Assembly (NCBI GenBank): GCA_030323885.1
Contig: CM059198.1
Coordinates: 63,886,917-63,950,916 of the forward strand
Source: Branchipolynoe longqiensis
Lineage: Eukaryota > Annelida > Polychaeta > Phyllodocida > Polynoidae
Direction: 5' to 3'
DNA: 64,000 bases
Both the position numbers and the translations under genes were made by a program. The notes below the pieces were generated by a model. That model made no database searches. It saw only the letters and a list, made by a program, of their open reading frames with translations, and was not told where the DNA came from. Shown one piece after another: positions 53,381-64,000 of the stretch (within the stretch, counting starts at the first letter, position 1; each line of letters opens with the position of its first letter).

Positions 53381-53620
53381 GATACTTGTCGCTTCCTAGC
53401 CAGGCGCTCGGCATTAATAGGATAGGGCAAGGACTGGTTAGTTCACTGTCAGGATAATGTGACTGAGTGGGATATCAGGTCATTGTGCTGGTAGCCTGAG
53501 TTCCTAGTGGGGCAGCACTATAAAGTCACCATGAGTGTGCACTGTCACAAGTCGGTTCCTGTCCTGATATGACCTTATATGTTGCCAGGATGTAAAACTA
53601 CAACCAACAACCAACCATCT
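53381..53620 (+). mobile_element. SINE S1, headless
   Basis: Body from TGATACTTGTCGCTTCCTAG to the CAACCAACAACCAACC tail. Confidence 0.82.
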
Positions 53621-53689
53621 ATACTCATTCAGCCTCAACGACACTGACACACACCAACTCGGCATCAATAGCAATTACGCTAACTCGCC

Positions 53690-53841
53690 CACACTCACAC
53701 AACCTCAGCCACACTCACTGGCTGGCACGAATTGGCACTCACCGACAATCACCCACCTTCACCCACACTCAACCACACTCAGCCACCCTCACCCGCACTC
53801 ACCCACCCTCATCCACCCTCACCCACCCTCACCCACCCTCA
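53690..53841 (+). repeat. CACCCACCCTCA minisatellite
   Basis: ACCCACCCTC/CACACTCA units run straight into the gap, which probably caused it. Confidence 0.88.
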
Positions 53842-54340
53842 NNNNNNNNNNNNNNNNNNNNNNNNNNNNNNNNNNNNNNNNNNNNNNNNNNNNNNNNNNN
53901 NNNNNNNNNNNNNNNNNNNNNNNNNNNNNNNNNNNNNNNNNNNNNNNNNNNNNNNNNNNNNNNNNNNNNNNNNNNNNNNNNNNNNNNNNNNNNNNNNNNN
54001 NNNNNNNNNNNNNNNNNNNNNNNNNNNNNNNNNNNNNNNNNNNNNNNNNNNNNNNNNNNNNNNNNNNNNNNNNNNNNNNNNNNNNNNNNNNNNNNNNNNN
54101 NNNNNNNNNNNNNNNNNNNNNNNNNNNNNNNNNNNNNNNNNNNNNNNNNNNNNNNNNNNNNNNNNNNNNNNNNNNNNNNNNNNNNNNNNNNNNNNNNNNN
54201 NNNNNNNNNNNNNNNNNNNNNNNNNNNNNNNNNNNNNNNNNNNNNNNNNNNNNNNNNNNNNNNNNNNNNNNNNNNNNNNNNNNNNNNNNNNNNNNNNNNN
54301 NNNNNNNNNNNNNNNNNNNNNNNNNNNNNNNNNNNNNNNN
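53842..54340. other. Assembly gap (~500 N)
   Basis: Run of N within a minisatellite. Confidence 0.99.
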
Positions 54341-54451
54341 TAAGTGAGTGGGAGTCAGTGGTAGTTAGCCTGTAAGAACATCATAGTTTACCGCTGTCAC
54401 GATATATAATAATATATTAATGTATCATAATAATGTCGAGGCTAGAGTGGA

Positions 54452-54630
54452 TATGGTTGTTTGTTGGGGTTTTACGTCCTGGCAACAATTAAGGTCATAT
54501 CAGGACGGATAGGAGGCGAGAAGTAAAGTATCACTTTTGAAAGCCCTTTTGCTTTGACTTGAGTGGAATTCAAAACTCCCGCCATCCCGGATGGGAAGCC
54601 TGAACTCTACCAATTTCGGCACCGCGTCAT
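54452..54630 (-). mobile_element. SINE S1, strongly deleted
   Basis: The 3' end (TTTTACGTCCTGGCAAC) and head relic (CTACCAATTTCGGCACCGCG) remain; most of the body is gone. Confidence 0.7.
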
Positions 54631-54724
54631 ACCTTAATGGAACACTAGTCAATACAACGCAACCCAACGCAATTCACCACAACAGGATTGTCCACAATGG
54701 AAAGCTCCAAAACGCAATCCACAA

Positions 54725-54955
54725 CACATCTGCCATCACCTCTACCAATTTTGATTCCCACTGAGTGCTGCGTATAACCTACAGTGGCATCAAATGCCAG
54801 TTGCTCTCATACCATGTCTGTGGTGTGGGAGGTTCAAAATCCCTTGGATTAGTAAAGGTGTAGGCTCAGGCTTTCTCTCGACCAATTACCTAATGATGAA
54901 AACGAGACTATTCAGACTTATCCATGATAGGCCGCATACATTTTCAAGAAAAAAA
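54725..54955 (+). mobile_element. SINE S2, headless
   Basis: Body blocks TTGCTCTCATACCATGTCTG and GATAGGC, with an A-rich tail. Confidence 0.8.
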
Positions 54956-55362
54956 AACACATCAACTCGATTGCCTCTCTGGATTTCACAACTGAAATTA
55001 TAATCCAGTAAACTTTGTTTCTGTGTTATGATATTTTAGCCATAGATCAGTATCTAATCGGCTTTTAGCAGAAATATTGGATCATGGATTATAAAATCAT
55101 TGACAATGTCTGCTGATGGGATCCAGTAATGAATTGGTTCATGAAAAGATGAAGAGCTTATATATTCTGTTGCAAGCGAATATCCATGTAATGAGTAGAC
55201 TCTGGCTTAGCGCTTAAAGCTCTCCGATGTTTAGAATCCTCTAAACCGTAATCTGCTTTCTCAGAATTTGTGCTGAGATAGTGGAGAGATACCTATTGTC
55301 AGGTGTGAAAGCATTGGCGACCACTGATATCAGGAAAAGATTAGACACGTAAGTGGAACTCA
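54956..55362. other. Unassigned non-coding stretch
   Basis: Nothing recognised. Confidence 0.4.
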
Positions 55363-55478
55363 TCATCATCATGCTGTAGGTCGTGATGCGACAAATACTG
55401 CTTTCATTACTTGACTGCCGCTCTACATTTAGCTCTCTGCTGTGAGAGTGATGTCCATGAGTCGGTCTTAATGTCTCT
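55363..55478 (-). pseudogene. LINE ORF2 3' end (same family as 36895)
   Basis: The minus strand reads IKTDSWTSLSQQRAKCRAAV and stop, then the 3' end with CATGATGATGATGA. Strongly 5'-truncated. Confidence 0.75.
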
Positions 55479-56227
55479 CACTAATTACCGGCACAAGGGC
55501 AGGGAGGAATGAGGAAGCGCTGCTGGGAATGACAATCTCATCCAACGGCGTTTTCAGTTACATTACTGGATGTTTGAGCAGGCCCACGGGCAAAGGCTGA
55601 CATGAACGTGAAGTTATGCGAGTCATTAATGGAATCATTGACAATATATGTACAATGTTTTTATGAATGTAGCAGTTGATCGAGTGATGGAGATACATCA
55701 CAATATATCAAAAATCATGAGTGAAGTGCGTGAGAAGAATCATAAATCATATAGGTAGTGATTAGGGTGGATCAATGAGTTTTTAGGGTAAATGATCAGG
55801 TTTACTTGATCTTAGTAACTCATATATATTAAGATAGTGATGAATGGCTAATAGCAGAAATTAACGTATTCACAGTTTAGGATAATTATGGCGAGGAGAA
55901 TTTTGTATCATTAAATGTTTTTTTTTTTTTATTTGTCTCATTGTGTTTGATTTTTATCGAGAAAAGTGTGAGTGGGTGGGTGGGATTTTAGAGGAGATGT
56001 GTAGCTGACCGGAGTCAATGGAAGAGGGAGGAGGAGTGTGCGACGTGGAGTCAGAGGAAGAGTGACGGTGGGGGGGGGGGCTGTGATTGGCTGGAGAGGA
56101 TTAGGCCATCAGGATAGTGGTGGGCTAGTGATTGACAGGTGGGTGTGGCTGCTTCACTGGGTTCCCCCGCCCCTAGTAATGACAGCAAATTACCACCTCC
56201 ATGGTCATTTAACTCAATTAGGGTAAC
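55479..56227. other. Unassigned non-coding stretch
   Basis: T-run at 55919-55932 and G-run near 56072. No gene. Confidence 0.4.
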
Positions 56228-56915
56228 ACCAAGTGCGGTAGCCGAATCGGTAGAGCACGGGCCTCGCGTGCGGATTTTTGTATGTTTGTTGTTTTACGTC
56301 CTAGCACCATATAAGGTCATATCAGGACGGGTACCGACTTGTGACAGTATGCATCCATGATGATTTTATAGTACTGCCCCACTGGGAAATCAGGTCGTGA
56401 ACACCATGACCCAATATCCCACTCAGTCATATTATCCTGACACTGAGCTAACCAGTCCTTGTCCTGACCTATTAATTCCGAGAGCCAGCCTAGGAAGCAA
56501 CAAGTATCAATTTTTAAGTCATTGGTTTGACTAGACCGGGAACCGAACTCGCAAACTCACAAACTCCCGATCTCCTACACGCTAGGCCTGTGCTCTACCG
56601 ATTCGGCCACCGAACCCGGTCCACATGCAGAAGGTCGGGAATTTAGTTCCTGGTTTAGTCAAACCAATGACTTATACAAATTTATACTTTTCGCTTCCTG
56701 GCCTGGTGCTCGGCATTAAATGGATACGACAAGAACTGGTTGGCTCAGTATCAGGATAATGTGACTTAGTTGGATATCAGACCCTGGTGCTGGTGGCCTG
56801 ATTTCCCAGTGGTGCCACACTATAAAGTCACCATGAGTGTGCACTGTCACAAATCGGTACCCATAAGGATATGACCTTAGATGTTGCCAGGACCTAAAGC
56901 TAATAGAACCAACCA
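56228..56915 (+). mobile_element. SINE S1 (head A), interrupted by another S1
   Basis: 56228-56274 is the head start and 56622-56915 the rest of the same element. A minus-strand S1 lies between. The break is within the tRNA-like head. Confidence 0.82.
56277..56621 (-). mobile_element. SINE S1 (head A), nested
   Basis: Complete minus copy ending CGATTCGGCCACCGAACCCG, inside another S1. Confidence 0.85.
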
Positions 56916-57340
56916 TCTGTCACTGTCATCAGACCATATTATCCCACCTGATTCTTCTATCGGTGTCCTCACAGCCGGATTATCCTATCAGATTCTCCTT
57001 CATACCAGATTCTCCTGCGATATGTATGTGATGTGTAAGCATTATGCGAGTATAAAGTCGCGGACGGGAGTTATTCACATCACTATTCTATTTGTACCAC
57101 TCTTTCGTTCTATCATTATGTGCAGAGTACGCCCCTCTCCCACATGACCACTGGCGCCACCACTGCCAGCTTTCCTAACGACGGACGCTCAACGCTGGCA
57201 TTCGCACCCAGGAATTTGAATATGTATATATATGTATGTATATGTATATATATTATATATATCACTTCACAGCCATCCGCCTAACCCTGGAGCGCTGTAG
57301 GTGTCTGGAGTAAGCGGAGACACTCATGTGCGTTCATTAC
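56916..57340. other. Unassigned non-coding stretch
   Basis: Contains a TATG/TATA-rich run at 57220-57262. Confidence 0.4.
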
Positions 57341-57390
57341 TGGGCACTGGGACCGCGAAGATGCTGGGGCCTCCACCCCCCATGACATTG

Positions 57391-57485
57391 ACAGGAGGGG
57401 GGCTTCCCAGGGGGGGGGGGGCGTCCGAGTGAGGGGAAGCACTCCGAGTGGGAGAGGGGGGAGCTGCCACTGAAGGGGGGGATGG
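57391..57485 (+). repeat. G-rich tract
   Basis: A poly-G run and GGGAGAGGGGGG. Proline-rich minus frames over it are artefacts. Confidence 0.8.
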
Positions 57486-58189
57486 CGGACCGGCGTGCGC
57501 CACGCTGCCCCCTTCCCCAAGCTCTCAGCAAATCACAGACCAACATAACCAACCAATCAAATCATAACACTACCCTGAGACCAACTCTCCCACACTTGGA
57601 TGGTCAGTCTCCACCACTGCTCCCGACTGACCACTACTACTACCTTTCTACACCAATTGACACACGAGCAATTGGTGTATCACCTTCAACTCATTTATTG
57701 TGAATTTAACCTGTTAATTAATATGCTATATTGTTTGTGTATCTGCTTTCATGTCATTATGTAAATGTTGATTATCCCATTGCTAATTGTTCATATGTCG
57801 CATCTACCATCTCACACTCATATGTTATCATCGGTGCGTGACCTTATGTCAGCCGGGAATTCCCAGCCTCCGCAAAGAATCAAATGTAATGCTGGCTGCA
57901 CCCGAAATAAAGTCATGCCCTTTGTCCCACTTCAGCTTCCACGTCTTTTGTGCCCGAGAGCAATGCATGCATATCGCAGCTTGTAGAATTTGACATAGTG
58001 ATATCTGGATTAAAAAAGGCAGGCTGGATTAAAGTCAGAGATGGAGGATTAGAGACGTGATGTTTCCCAGCTAGACGATGTCGATCGACAAAGGCAAGGA
58101 AACATGCCAATGAGTTCCAAAGGCGGAGGTCGATGTATTGTGCGGCTGGCTCAGCTGTGTCCTACATGTTGTCTGGTAATGTGGAGACA
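57486..58189. other. Unassigned non-coding stretch
   Basis: Nothing recognised; open frames of about 70 codons overlap each other without family features. Confidence 0.4.
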
Positions 58190-58260
58190 TTTTTATTCGA
58201 GTATTATTTTTTTCGTAGACATTTTTATTCGAGTATTATTTTTTTTGTAAATATTTGTAT
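58185..58260 (+). repeat. ~33-bp tandem duplication
   Basis: AGACATTTTTATTCGAGTAT followed by a T-run, twice. Confidence 0.85.
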
Positions 58261-58621
58261 TCATCTGAATACAGTATTTTTGTTGTAGCGCCGAGTCACT
58301 GGTTTTCCAGCTACGCTTAACTTTAGTAATTTACGCTATTTAATTACAAAAAGAAATTATAATATGATAAAATATTGTTATTACATTCAACTATTATTTT
58401 CTTGTTTGTTTTAGTAAATTATTTATTCAGCTGAATTGATATACTTTTCAGTGCTGAGAAGCTGGTCTTCCATGGATTGTAGATCGCGGGTCTATTTGAA
58501 GATTTCATGCGCAAAAGAACGATAAATGTATTTTAGTTGTTCTTTGTAAAAAATAGAATTTGTTGTTGTGATTTACAGATCAAGTCTATCAATTTCATAT
58601 TGGGGTGCTGCATTGTAGAGG

Positions 58622-59850
58622 AGATATGAAGAGTTCAGGCGCAAAACCACATAAATACCAATCCAAAAATTGACATAAACAGTGGATTCAAACCCCCCTA
58701 AAATAGTTTCTTTTAGATTCCTACCTTTTTATGCATTGCTCCATAATCATGTCATCACAGTGTGATATTTCTGGATGCCCGGCCACGTTTTGGACACCAG
58801 ATGATACCAACAGACTCTTCCCCCTTCATATCACCTGTGATGCTATTATTCAAACCCAGATTACTAACACATTAACCATAATAAGGAAGAAAGGAAGACA
58901 AGGACAAAGATAGACAGTGAGGATGTTGTGCTTTATTGGCAACAACTCCTGCTCACCTATCAGTGACCTATCACCCTCACCCCTCCTGTTCTGTCCACAC
59001 AGCAACTCATTGGTCTCTATAGTTAGTCTCAAAATCAGTGCCTACAGCCCATGGAACCAGAGCCCCAGGGTTGTTGCACACACTCAATTGGAATAGGTGA
59101 ATTTTGCTAGCATCAGACAGAGTGTCTGGGGTCCTGCTCAAGAATAGGTCTGTCTCATTCAAGAGGCAGGAGAAGAGTGCCGATGTCCAGTGTGACGGGA
59201 GCATCGGTCTGTTTTTCATTAATAATTAATCTTATGCTGCTCGTGTGGTCAGGGGCCCGGGGGGAGAGAGCGACTGGCCATTCCACAACCCGCCAATCAA
59301 AACACCCCCCACAGCCTGGGAGGCGGCACCACCCCATCTGAGTAATGGTGACTCATCCCCAGCTGCAGGCGGCGCCTCAGTGTATATGTTGATTAGGCTG
59401 GTGTGCTAGGCCATTCGGCACCCTGGTGACAGATAGTTGCAAACAGTTACAAATATATATATATACCAAAATGTCCCTTTTCTCCAATTGTATTCTTTAT
59501 GAATACATAGAGGAACATTTCTTCAACCTTAAACTCTTCTGATATACCACATCTCTTCATTAATCTCTAGGCACCATGCATGCACATATATTTCACATAG
59601 TCTATTACATGTCATAATGTGAGTGGGCCTCATTGCTCATTAGATTACATAACCCTTTACTTATTCTGTCACCCAAGAATAATCATGCTCTTTACCAATA
59701 TATAAATCTGAACCGAAAATCCGTATATTTTTACAACAGGAAAAGTCGAATTAGTGACAATTAAATTTATTTTCAAGTTAAGACTTTTTAGTTTAATTAC
59801 ATCTTTGGATTTGCGTTTACGTGGTTTTGCGCCTGAACTGTTCATATGTT
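58622..59850. mobile_element. DNA element, family E, ~48-bp inverted ends (1.2 kb)
   Basis: Left TGAAGAGTTCAGGCGCAAAA with CCACATAAATACCAATCC; right is the reverse complement (59798-59848). TA on both sides. Interior non-coding. Related single ends occur at 36077, about 59951-59976 and about 60165. Confidence 0.65.
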
Positions 59851-60256
59851 AGTTTCTGTGCGAAAACAAAATAGATTTGATTATCAAAAAGATGGCAGTT
59901 TCAGCTGAAACTTGGTAGTGATGTTTTCATTTGGGTCCAAATGGTATTTTTCACTGTTTGCGCCTGAACTCTTCATAATATGGCATTTACTCACAAGGTA
60001 GATATGAAATTAAATTATAGAACATAGTAATGCTCAATAATGTAACGTTTCTTCCGTTGAAATGGTTATGGAGCAATGGCAAAAAAAACAGGTATGTATA
60101 TATTCAAACTTTTGAAGATTGGACTCTAATGTTTATCTACATTTTTTAATTGGCATAAATGACGGTTTGCGTCCAAACTTCTCAAATATATATCAGTTGG
60201 TAAATGAGATGGAGGATTATATCAACTGATTTGCTTATTTGCTCCATGGATATATA
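59851..60256. other. Degraded family E sequence
   Basis: GTTTGCGCCTGAACTCTTCA (59950) and ATGGAGCAATGGCAAAAAAA (60070, similar to 36790) suggest older copies of family E. Confidence 0.5.
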
Positions 60257-60743
60257 TACAGTCAGCTCTGGTTAATCCGACACATTCTGTCACTCGGCAA
60301 ATAATTTCGGATAGCAAATTGTCGAATTAACCAATTTAGATTATTTTGTGTTCGTTTTTGCTATTTTTATAAGTCTATATAGGTATAGGACTATCTTTGA
60401 CTATCTATGTAACGTATGAGGCGTAGTTCTGGTGATCGAATAACATATATAACGTTCACCAGCGTTCTGCGAAAGTACTGTGAGGGTAATTCGAGAATTT
60501 TTCGCCAGGAAGTATGTTAGCCATACATTGGCCATACATTGGCTGTACGCTATGTATACGGTATGTATATGGTATGTATACGTCTAACTTTGCTCCCTAT
60601 GCCAAAAGGTTTGTTGCGGCTCAACGCAAAAAAGTGATTTTACGTGTTGGCCACACGCTTGCAAGATGTGTCGTAATCTGACAGGGCCTTTCCAAAAAGA
60701 ATCAGTGTCAGTGTTCTAAAGCGAGTGTCGGATTAACCACAGT
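60257..60743. mobile_element. pogo-like element, right end damaged
   Basis: Left CAGTCAGCTCTGGTTAATCC; right GTGTCGGATTAACCACAGTA. The inverted ends match only partly. No open frame of note. Confidence 0.55.
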
Positions 60744-61184
60744 AATTAGTATCGATCAACATCGAGGAAATCCTCTGAAAAAAAAACAATCACTTAATTA
60801 ATATAGAATATAGGATACACAGTCCTATTCATGTGAGGCAGCAAAGAAAATTGAATTATTTGAGAGTCCCAACTTTCTCCTACCTCATCCAGGAGCTTTT
60901 TCGAAAATACAAACAAACAATAATTAGGAAAGTCTTTGTATATGTTACCCATCTTATCTATTTTGTAATTAAATGATTACACATCATTTAATCAATTTAA
61001 GTCTTCAGATTAGAACTCGGATTACAGTAACCCCTCTGTTCAAAGGACAACTACACCTCCAGGGCAATGTTGTCCCGGCCTAGCAGATGTCCTTTAATTG
61101 CTGTGCTAGTCAAATGAAACAAAGAGTGTTTGTTTAATTGACAAAGAGTTCGCCCCTGGCGGGAGTTCGGCAATCCCAAGTTTG

Positions 61185-61569
61185 GCCAAAGACCCTATAA
61201 TACTAAGACGGCTCACTCCATATCTCTCCCATGGTAATGTAAATTTTGCAGTGCCACCTTGTGGTGGGTTTGATCAGCCCGGCTGCTGGTTGGTGTTTCA
61301 CATGTAAACACATACAATTATATTATACATGAGATAGGTAAGTATGAATACACATCAATATGAAATTGCTTTGAACAAATACACATCATCATCAGCATCA
61401 GCATCAGCATTGCGATCATCACACATCTTTCAATTTCTTATATACATTTATACATATAATATAGCAACTGTTTACCCAAGAGAACAGCCAGCGCACCAAG
61501 TGGTGGGTTTGATCATTTTGATTACACAGTACAGGCTGAGTAAGCCGTCTTAGTATTATAGGGTCTTTG
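61185..61569. mobile_element. 385-bp element with 33-bp inverted ends
   Basis: Left CAAAGACCCTATAATACTAA with GACGGCTCACTC; right is the reverse complement with two mismatches (61537-61569). The interior includes a CATCAG microsatellite (61385-61410). Confidence 0.7.
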
Positions 61570-62145
61570 GTTTGGCTGAAGTCAAGCTCCACTGTGATTC
61601 GGTTAAAGAATGACCACAAGGTGTGTGCTAAGAGAAAGCTTAATCAGGAAAAAGATGGCTGAAAGCAAATACAAGCCCTGAGGTGAAGACAATACATTTA
61701 AAGGAAATCATTTTTAAAAGCGAGAGGAACGAAATGTAGATGGATGGGCAGAAAGTTTGCTCAGGCCTCCAGCTTTCTGAGAAGTGAGGCAACTCAGGCT
61801 GGCGAGGGTTCTGATCGGGGAAAGGGCAGGAAATGCAGGAGCCAATCAGGAGGTATTGCGCTATGCGATCCATCGGGATGGGTGGACAGGGGACTCACTT
61901 GTCATTCCATGCCAAATCAAACACAATTAGAAAATTGTGACTGTTGCACAAAAATCTCGCAAAGCATTTATTTTAATATATTTTTTCCGGATCGAGGAAT
62001 AACAGAAACATAGAAATCCTTTTAAAATACCCATATATCCACCATATATAATATCGCAAATATTTGTATGGTTTTCTTTTTGTCTTAATGGCGAGAAGAG
62101 GAGGCTTCATACAGGTTTCCGCCATTGGTGCGTCATGTATGCTAT
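61570..62145. other. Unassigned non-coding stretch
   Basis: Nothing recognised. Confidence 0.4.
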
Positions 62146-62410
62146 GTGGGTTACGACAGTTCACATTCATGGTGACTTTATAGTGCTGCCCAACTGGGAA
62201 ATCAGGCCACCGGCACAATGATTCAATATCCCACTCAGTTACATTATCCTGACACTGAGCTAACCAGTCCCTGTGCTATCCTATTAATGGCGACCGCCAA
62301 ACTAGGAAGTGACAAGTATCAATTGTATAAGTCATTGCTTTGACTCGACCAGGAACCAAACTCCCGATCTCCCGCACATGAGGCCCACGCTCTACCGATT
62401 CGGCCACCAG
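62146..62410 (-). mobile_element. SINE S1 (head A), 3' end missing
   Basis: Body and head; ends CTACCGATTCGGCCACCAG. Confidence 0.82.
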
Positions 62411-62455
62411 TTTCTTTTTTGCTATTGAAAAGTAGATGATTTCATCAAACCAAAA

Positions 62456-62516
62456 TCTTGTCCTGATATGACCCTACATGTTGCTAGGATGTAAAACAAC
62501 AACAAACGAACAAAAG
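62456..62516 (+). mobile_element. SINE S1, 3' fragment
   Basis: CCTGATATGACCCTACATGT block and (AAC)n tail. Confidence 0.75.
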
Positions 62517-62529
62517 AAACAATCAAACC

Positions 62530-62660
62530 AAAAATGAAAGTTTGTGTTATTTAACGACGCCTCTAGTGGACATTGATGGTTATCATTGGGCTATTGGACG
62601 TCAAGATGTCATCTAAAGATGCGGCTTTAATCAGATAAAGCGGTGTGGAACATAGTCATA
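62530..62660 (+). repeat. Mollusc-type dispersed repeat, 5' part
   Basis: AAAGTTTGTGTTATTTAACG, GACGCCTCTAG and GGGCTATTGGACGTCAA blocks, in the order of the repeat at 23735-23965 (opposite strand). Confidence 0.65.
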
Positions 62661-62845
62661 CAGTGCAGGCGCTATAGAATGCAGGCGACATGAGGGCACG
62701 GAAACTGGGAAAGAGGGCAGTGTGGGGTGTAGGTCTGTGCATCTGTGGGGGAGGGGAGGGAGGGGGGGGGGCTCGTATTTCTCTGCAAAGGTGGGGTTCC
62801 CCAACCTGTCTCAGAAAGGTCTGGTGAGTGACTGGGAGGCCTCCG

Positions 62846-63193
62846 GTTTGTTTGTTTGTTTGTTGTTGTTTTAAGTCCTAGCAACATCTAAGGTCATATC
62901 AGGATGGGTACTGAATTGTGACAGTGCACACTCATGGCGACTTAATACTGCTGCCCCACTGGAAGACCAGGCTACCAGCACCATGACCTGATATCCCACT
63001 CAGTCACATTATCCTGACACTGAGCCAACCAGTCCTTGCCCTATCCTAATAATGCCGAGCGCCAGACTATGAAGCGACAAGTATCAAGTTTTAAGTCATT
63101 GGTTTGACTCGACCAGGGTTCGAAGCCATGACCCCACGATCTACCAACATGGGAGACGGACGCTCTAACTCATTCGGCCATCCCGTCTGGTCC
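62846..63193 (-). mobile_element. SINE S1 (head B), full length
   Basis: Well-preserved minus copy: (GTTT)n tail complement, full body, head ending CATTCGGCCATCCCGTCTGG. Confidence 0.88.
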
Positions 63194-63464
63194 GGGCTTC
63201 AAAACATAGAACCTGGGTAGAGACATTTGGCACACAATGTTTGCCGCATCTTACGAGGCGCATTGGGAGGTGTGGCGTGTATGTGTTGGGGTTGGGCGGG
63301 GTGGGTGAGGGGGTTAAGGGGTGGCGGAGATTTTATTTTGAAATGTCACGTTGAAAATATACAAAAACGAACCGATAATGTGGAGTTTGTAAAGTATGAG
63401 TGAACCCGTTGAGTTGCGTCGTAGAACTGGTTTTATTAACTGGCCTCACTGCCTAGCTCACCTT
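63194..63464. other. Unassigned non-coding stretch
   Basis: Nothing recognised. Confidence 0.4.
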
Positions 63465-63600
63465 CAGTAGGTTGGGGAAACACCTGAAATGACAGTCTGT
63501 TGGTGCAATCGGTTCCGTTGGATGTAATTCAGTATGGGATAACTCCGAGCATATATCCAGTTTGTATGGAGGAGGACGATGTGAGAGTGTAGAGGTGGTG
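63465..63600 (+). repeat. Dispersed repeat G, copy 2
   Basis: AGGTTGGGGAAACACCTGAA through GATAACTCCGAGCATATATC, matching 36160-36320. Confidence 0.75.
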
Positions 63601-63724
63601 CCTAATGAACCCCCGCCCCCTCCCACCCACGCATTGCTGGTAGCAGAGAGCGTGTATATAAACAGATGAGAGAGACAACTCCCGCGAAAAACGGTAACAC
63701 AGGCTACAGTGGCGTTCCTGGCGG

Positions 63725-64000
63725 TTAGTGTTGAACAAGCCATGAGTTTGCCGGTACGCTCAATGCAAAACATTTGTTTTTATTCAAAATTAATAGAAAT
63801 CCAGAAGCCTAACCTTATCAATTTAATATAATGTTTTTAGTAAACATGTTTTCTATGTGTATTCCAATCAGTTTGTTTCTAGGTGTTGCGGTTTTAGAGA
63901 TATTTAACGTTTTCTGTATGAAGATTGCTCACTGCCATTGACAATGCATTGAGTTTGCAGTACGTGCAGAGAAAAACGTTTATTTTATTCAAAATTAGTA
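63725..64000 (+). repeat. Dispersed repeat D, two partial copies
   Basis: GAGTTTGCCGGTACG..TTTATTCAAAATTAATAGAA (63745-63800) and again GAGTTTGCAGTACGTGCAGA..TTCAAAATTAGTA (63950-64000). Confidence 0.7.

Noticed and set aside
57281..57552. Proline-rich minus-strand frames as a possible host exon
   Set aside because: They cover a poly-G tract, have no domain and no clear splice sites.

Overview
This is a eukaryotic, repeat-dominated window with no host gene I can support. Three tRNA-derived SINE families, DNA-transposon remnants, LINE tails, minisatellites and two tyrosine-recombinase (YR) retrotransposons fill it. Several repeats match, from memory, a dispersed repeat common in mollusc genomes (starting AAAGTTTGTTTTATTTAACG, seen at about 15476, 23735-23965 and 62532). 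I therefore infer a marine mollusc; the species is unknown. Three runs of about 500 N (7656-8155, 32675-33172, 53842-54340) are scaffold gaps.

Layout. 1-1100: two broken YR fragments. 1525-6930: a structurally complete DIRS-like retrotransposon with gag, RT/RNase H/methyltransferase-like pol and YR. It has inverted terminal repeats and an internal complementary region, and sits inside a (TA)n tract. Its YR frame is intact, but gag has one frameshift and the RT has two. 6961-7655 and 13740-14435: two copies of one ~695-bp segment (a 439-bp inverted-repeat element plus a SINE). They flank a gap and a second, GC-rich, Ngaro-like retrotransposon (about 8156-13663), whose ends show the split direct repeat plan B1-A2-B2. 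Its A2 repeat holds two CRE-like sites and a TATA box. Its pol carries one frameshift and three internal stops; its YR frame is open.

14436-64000: intergenic or intronic DNA. At least 35 copies of one SINE family (S1) share one body under two different tRNA-like heads. S2 and S3 are separate tRNA-derived families; S3 also forms a ~320-bp tandem array at 42836-43660. DNA-transposon remnants include a ~1.7-kb element with ~300-bp inverted repeats and a coding relic (24521-26194), a fold-back complex (20846-21932), TTAA-flanked MITEs (30309, 42187, 52498), pogo-like TA-flanked MITEs (23268, 27639, 37937) and others. LINE ORF2 tails occur at 15079, 31268, 33173, 36895, 49290 and 55363. Satellites include 4 x ~503 bp at 44537-46562 and several short-unit arrays.

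How things work together: in both YR retrotransposons gag, pol and YR would act together. Gag packages RNA, RT/RNase H copies it, and YR inserts a circular product using the terminal repeats. The SINEs would depend on LINE enzymes supplied in trans. Both YR elements look non-autonomous now. All family names come from reading motifs by eye, without database searches.
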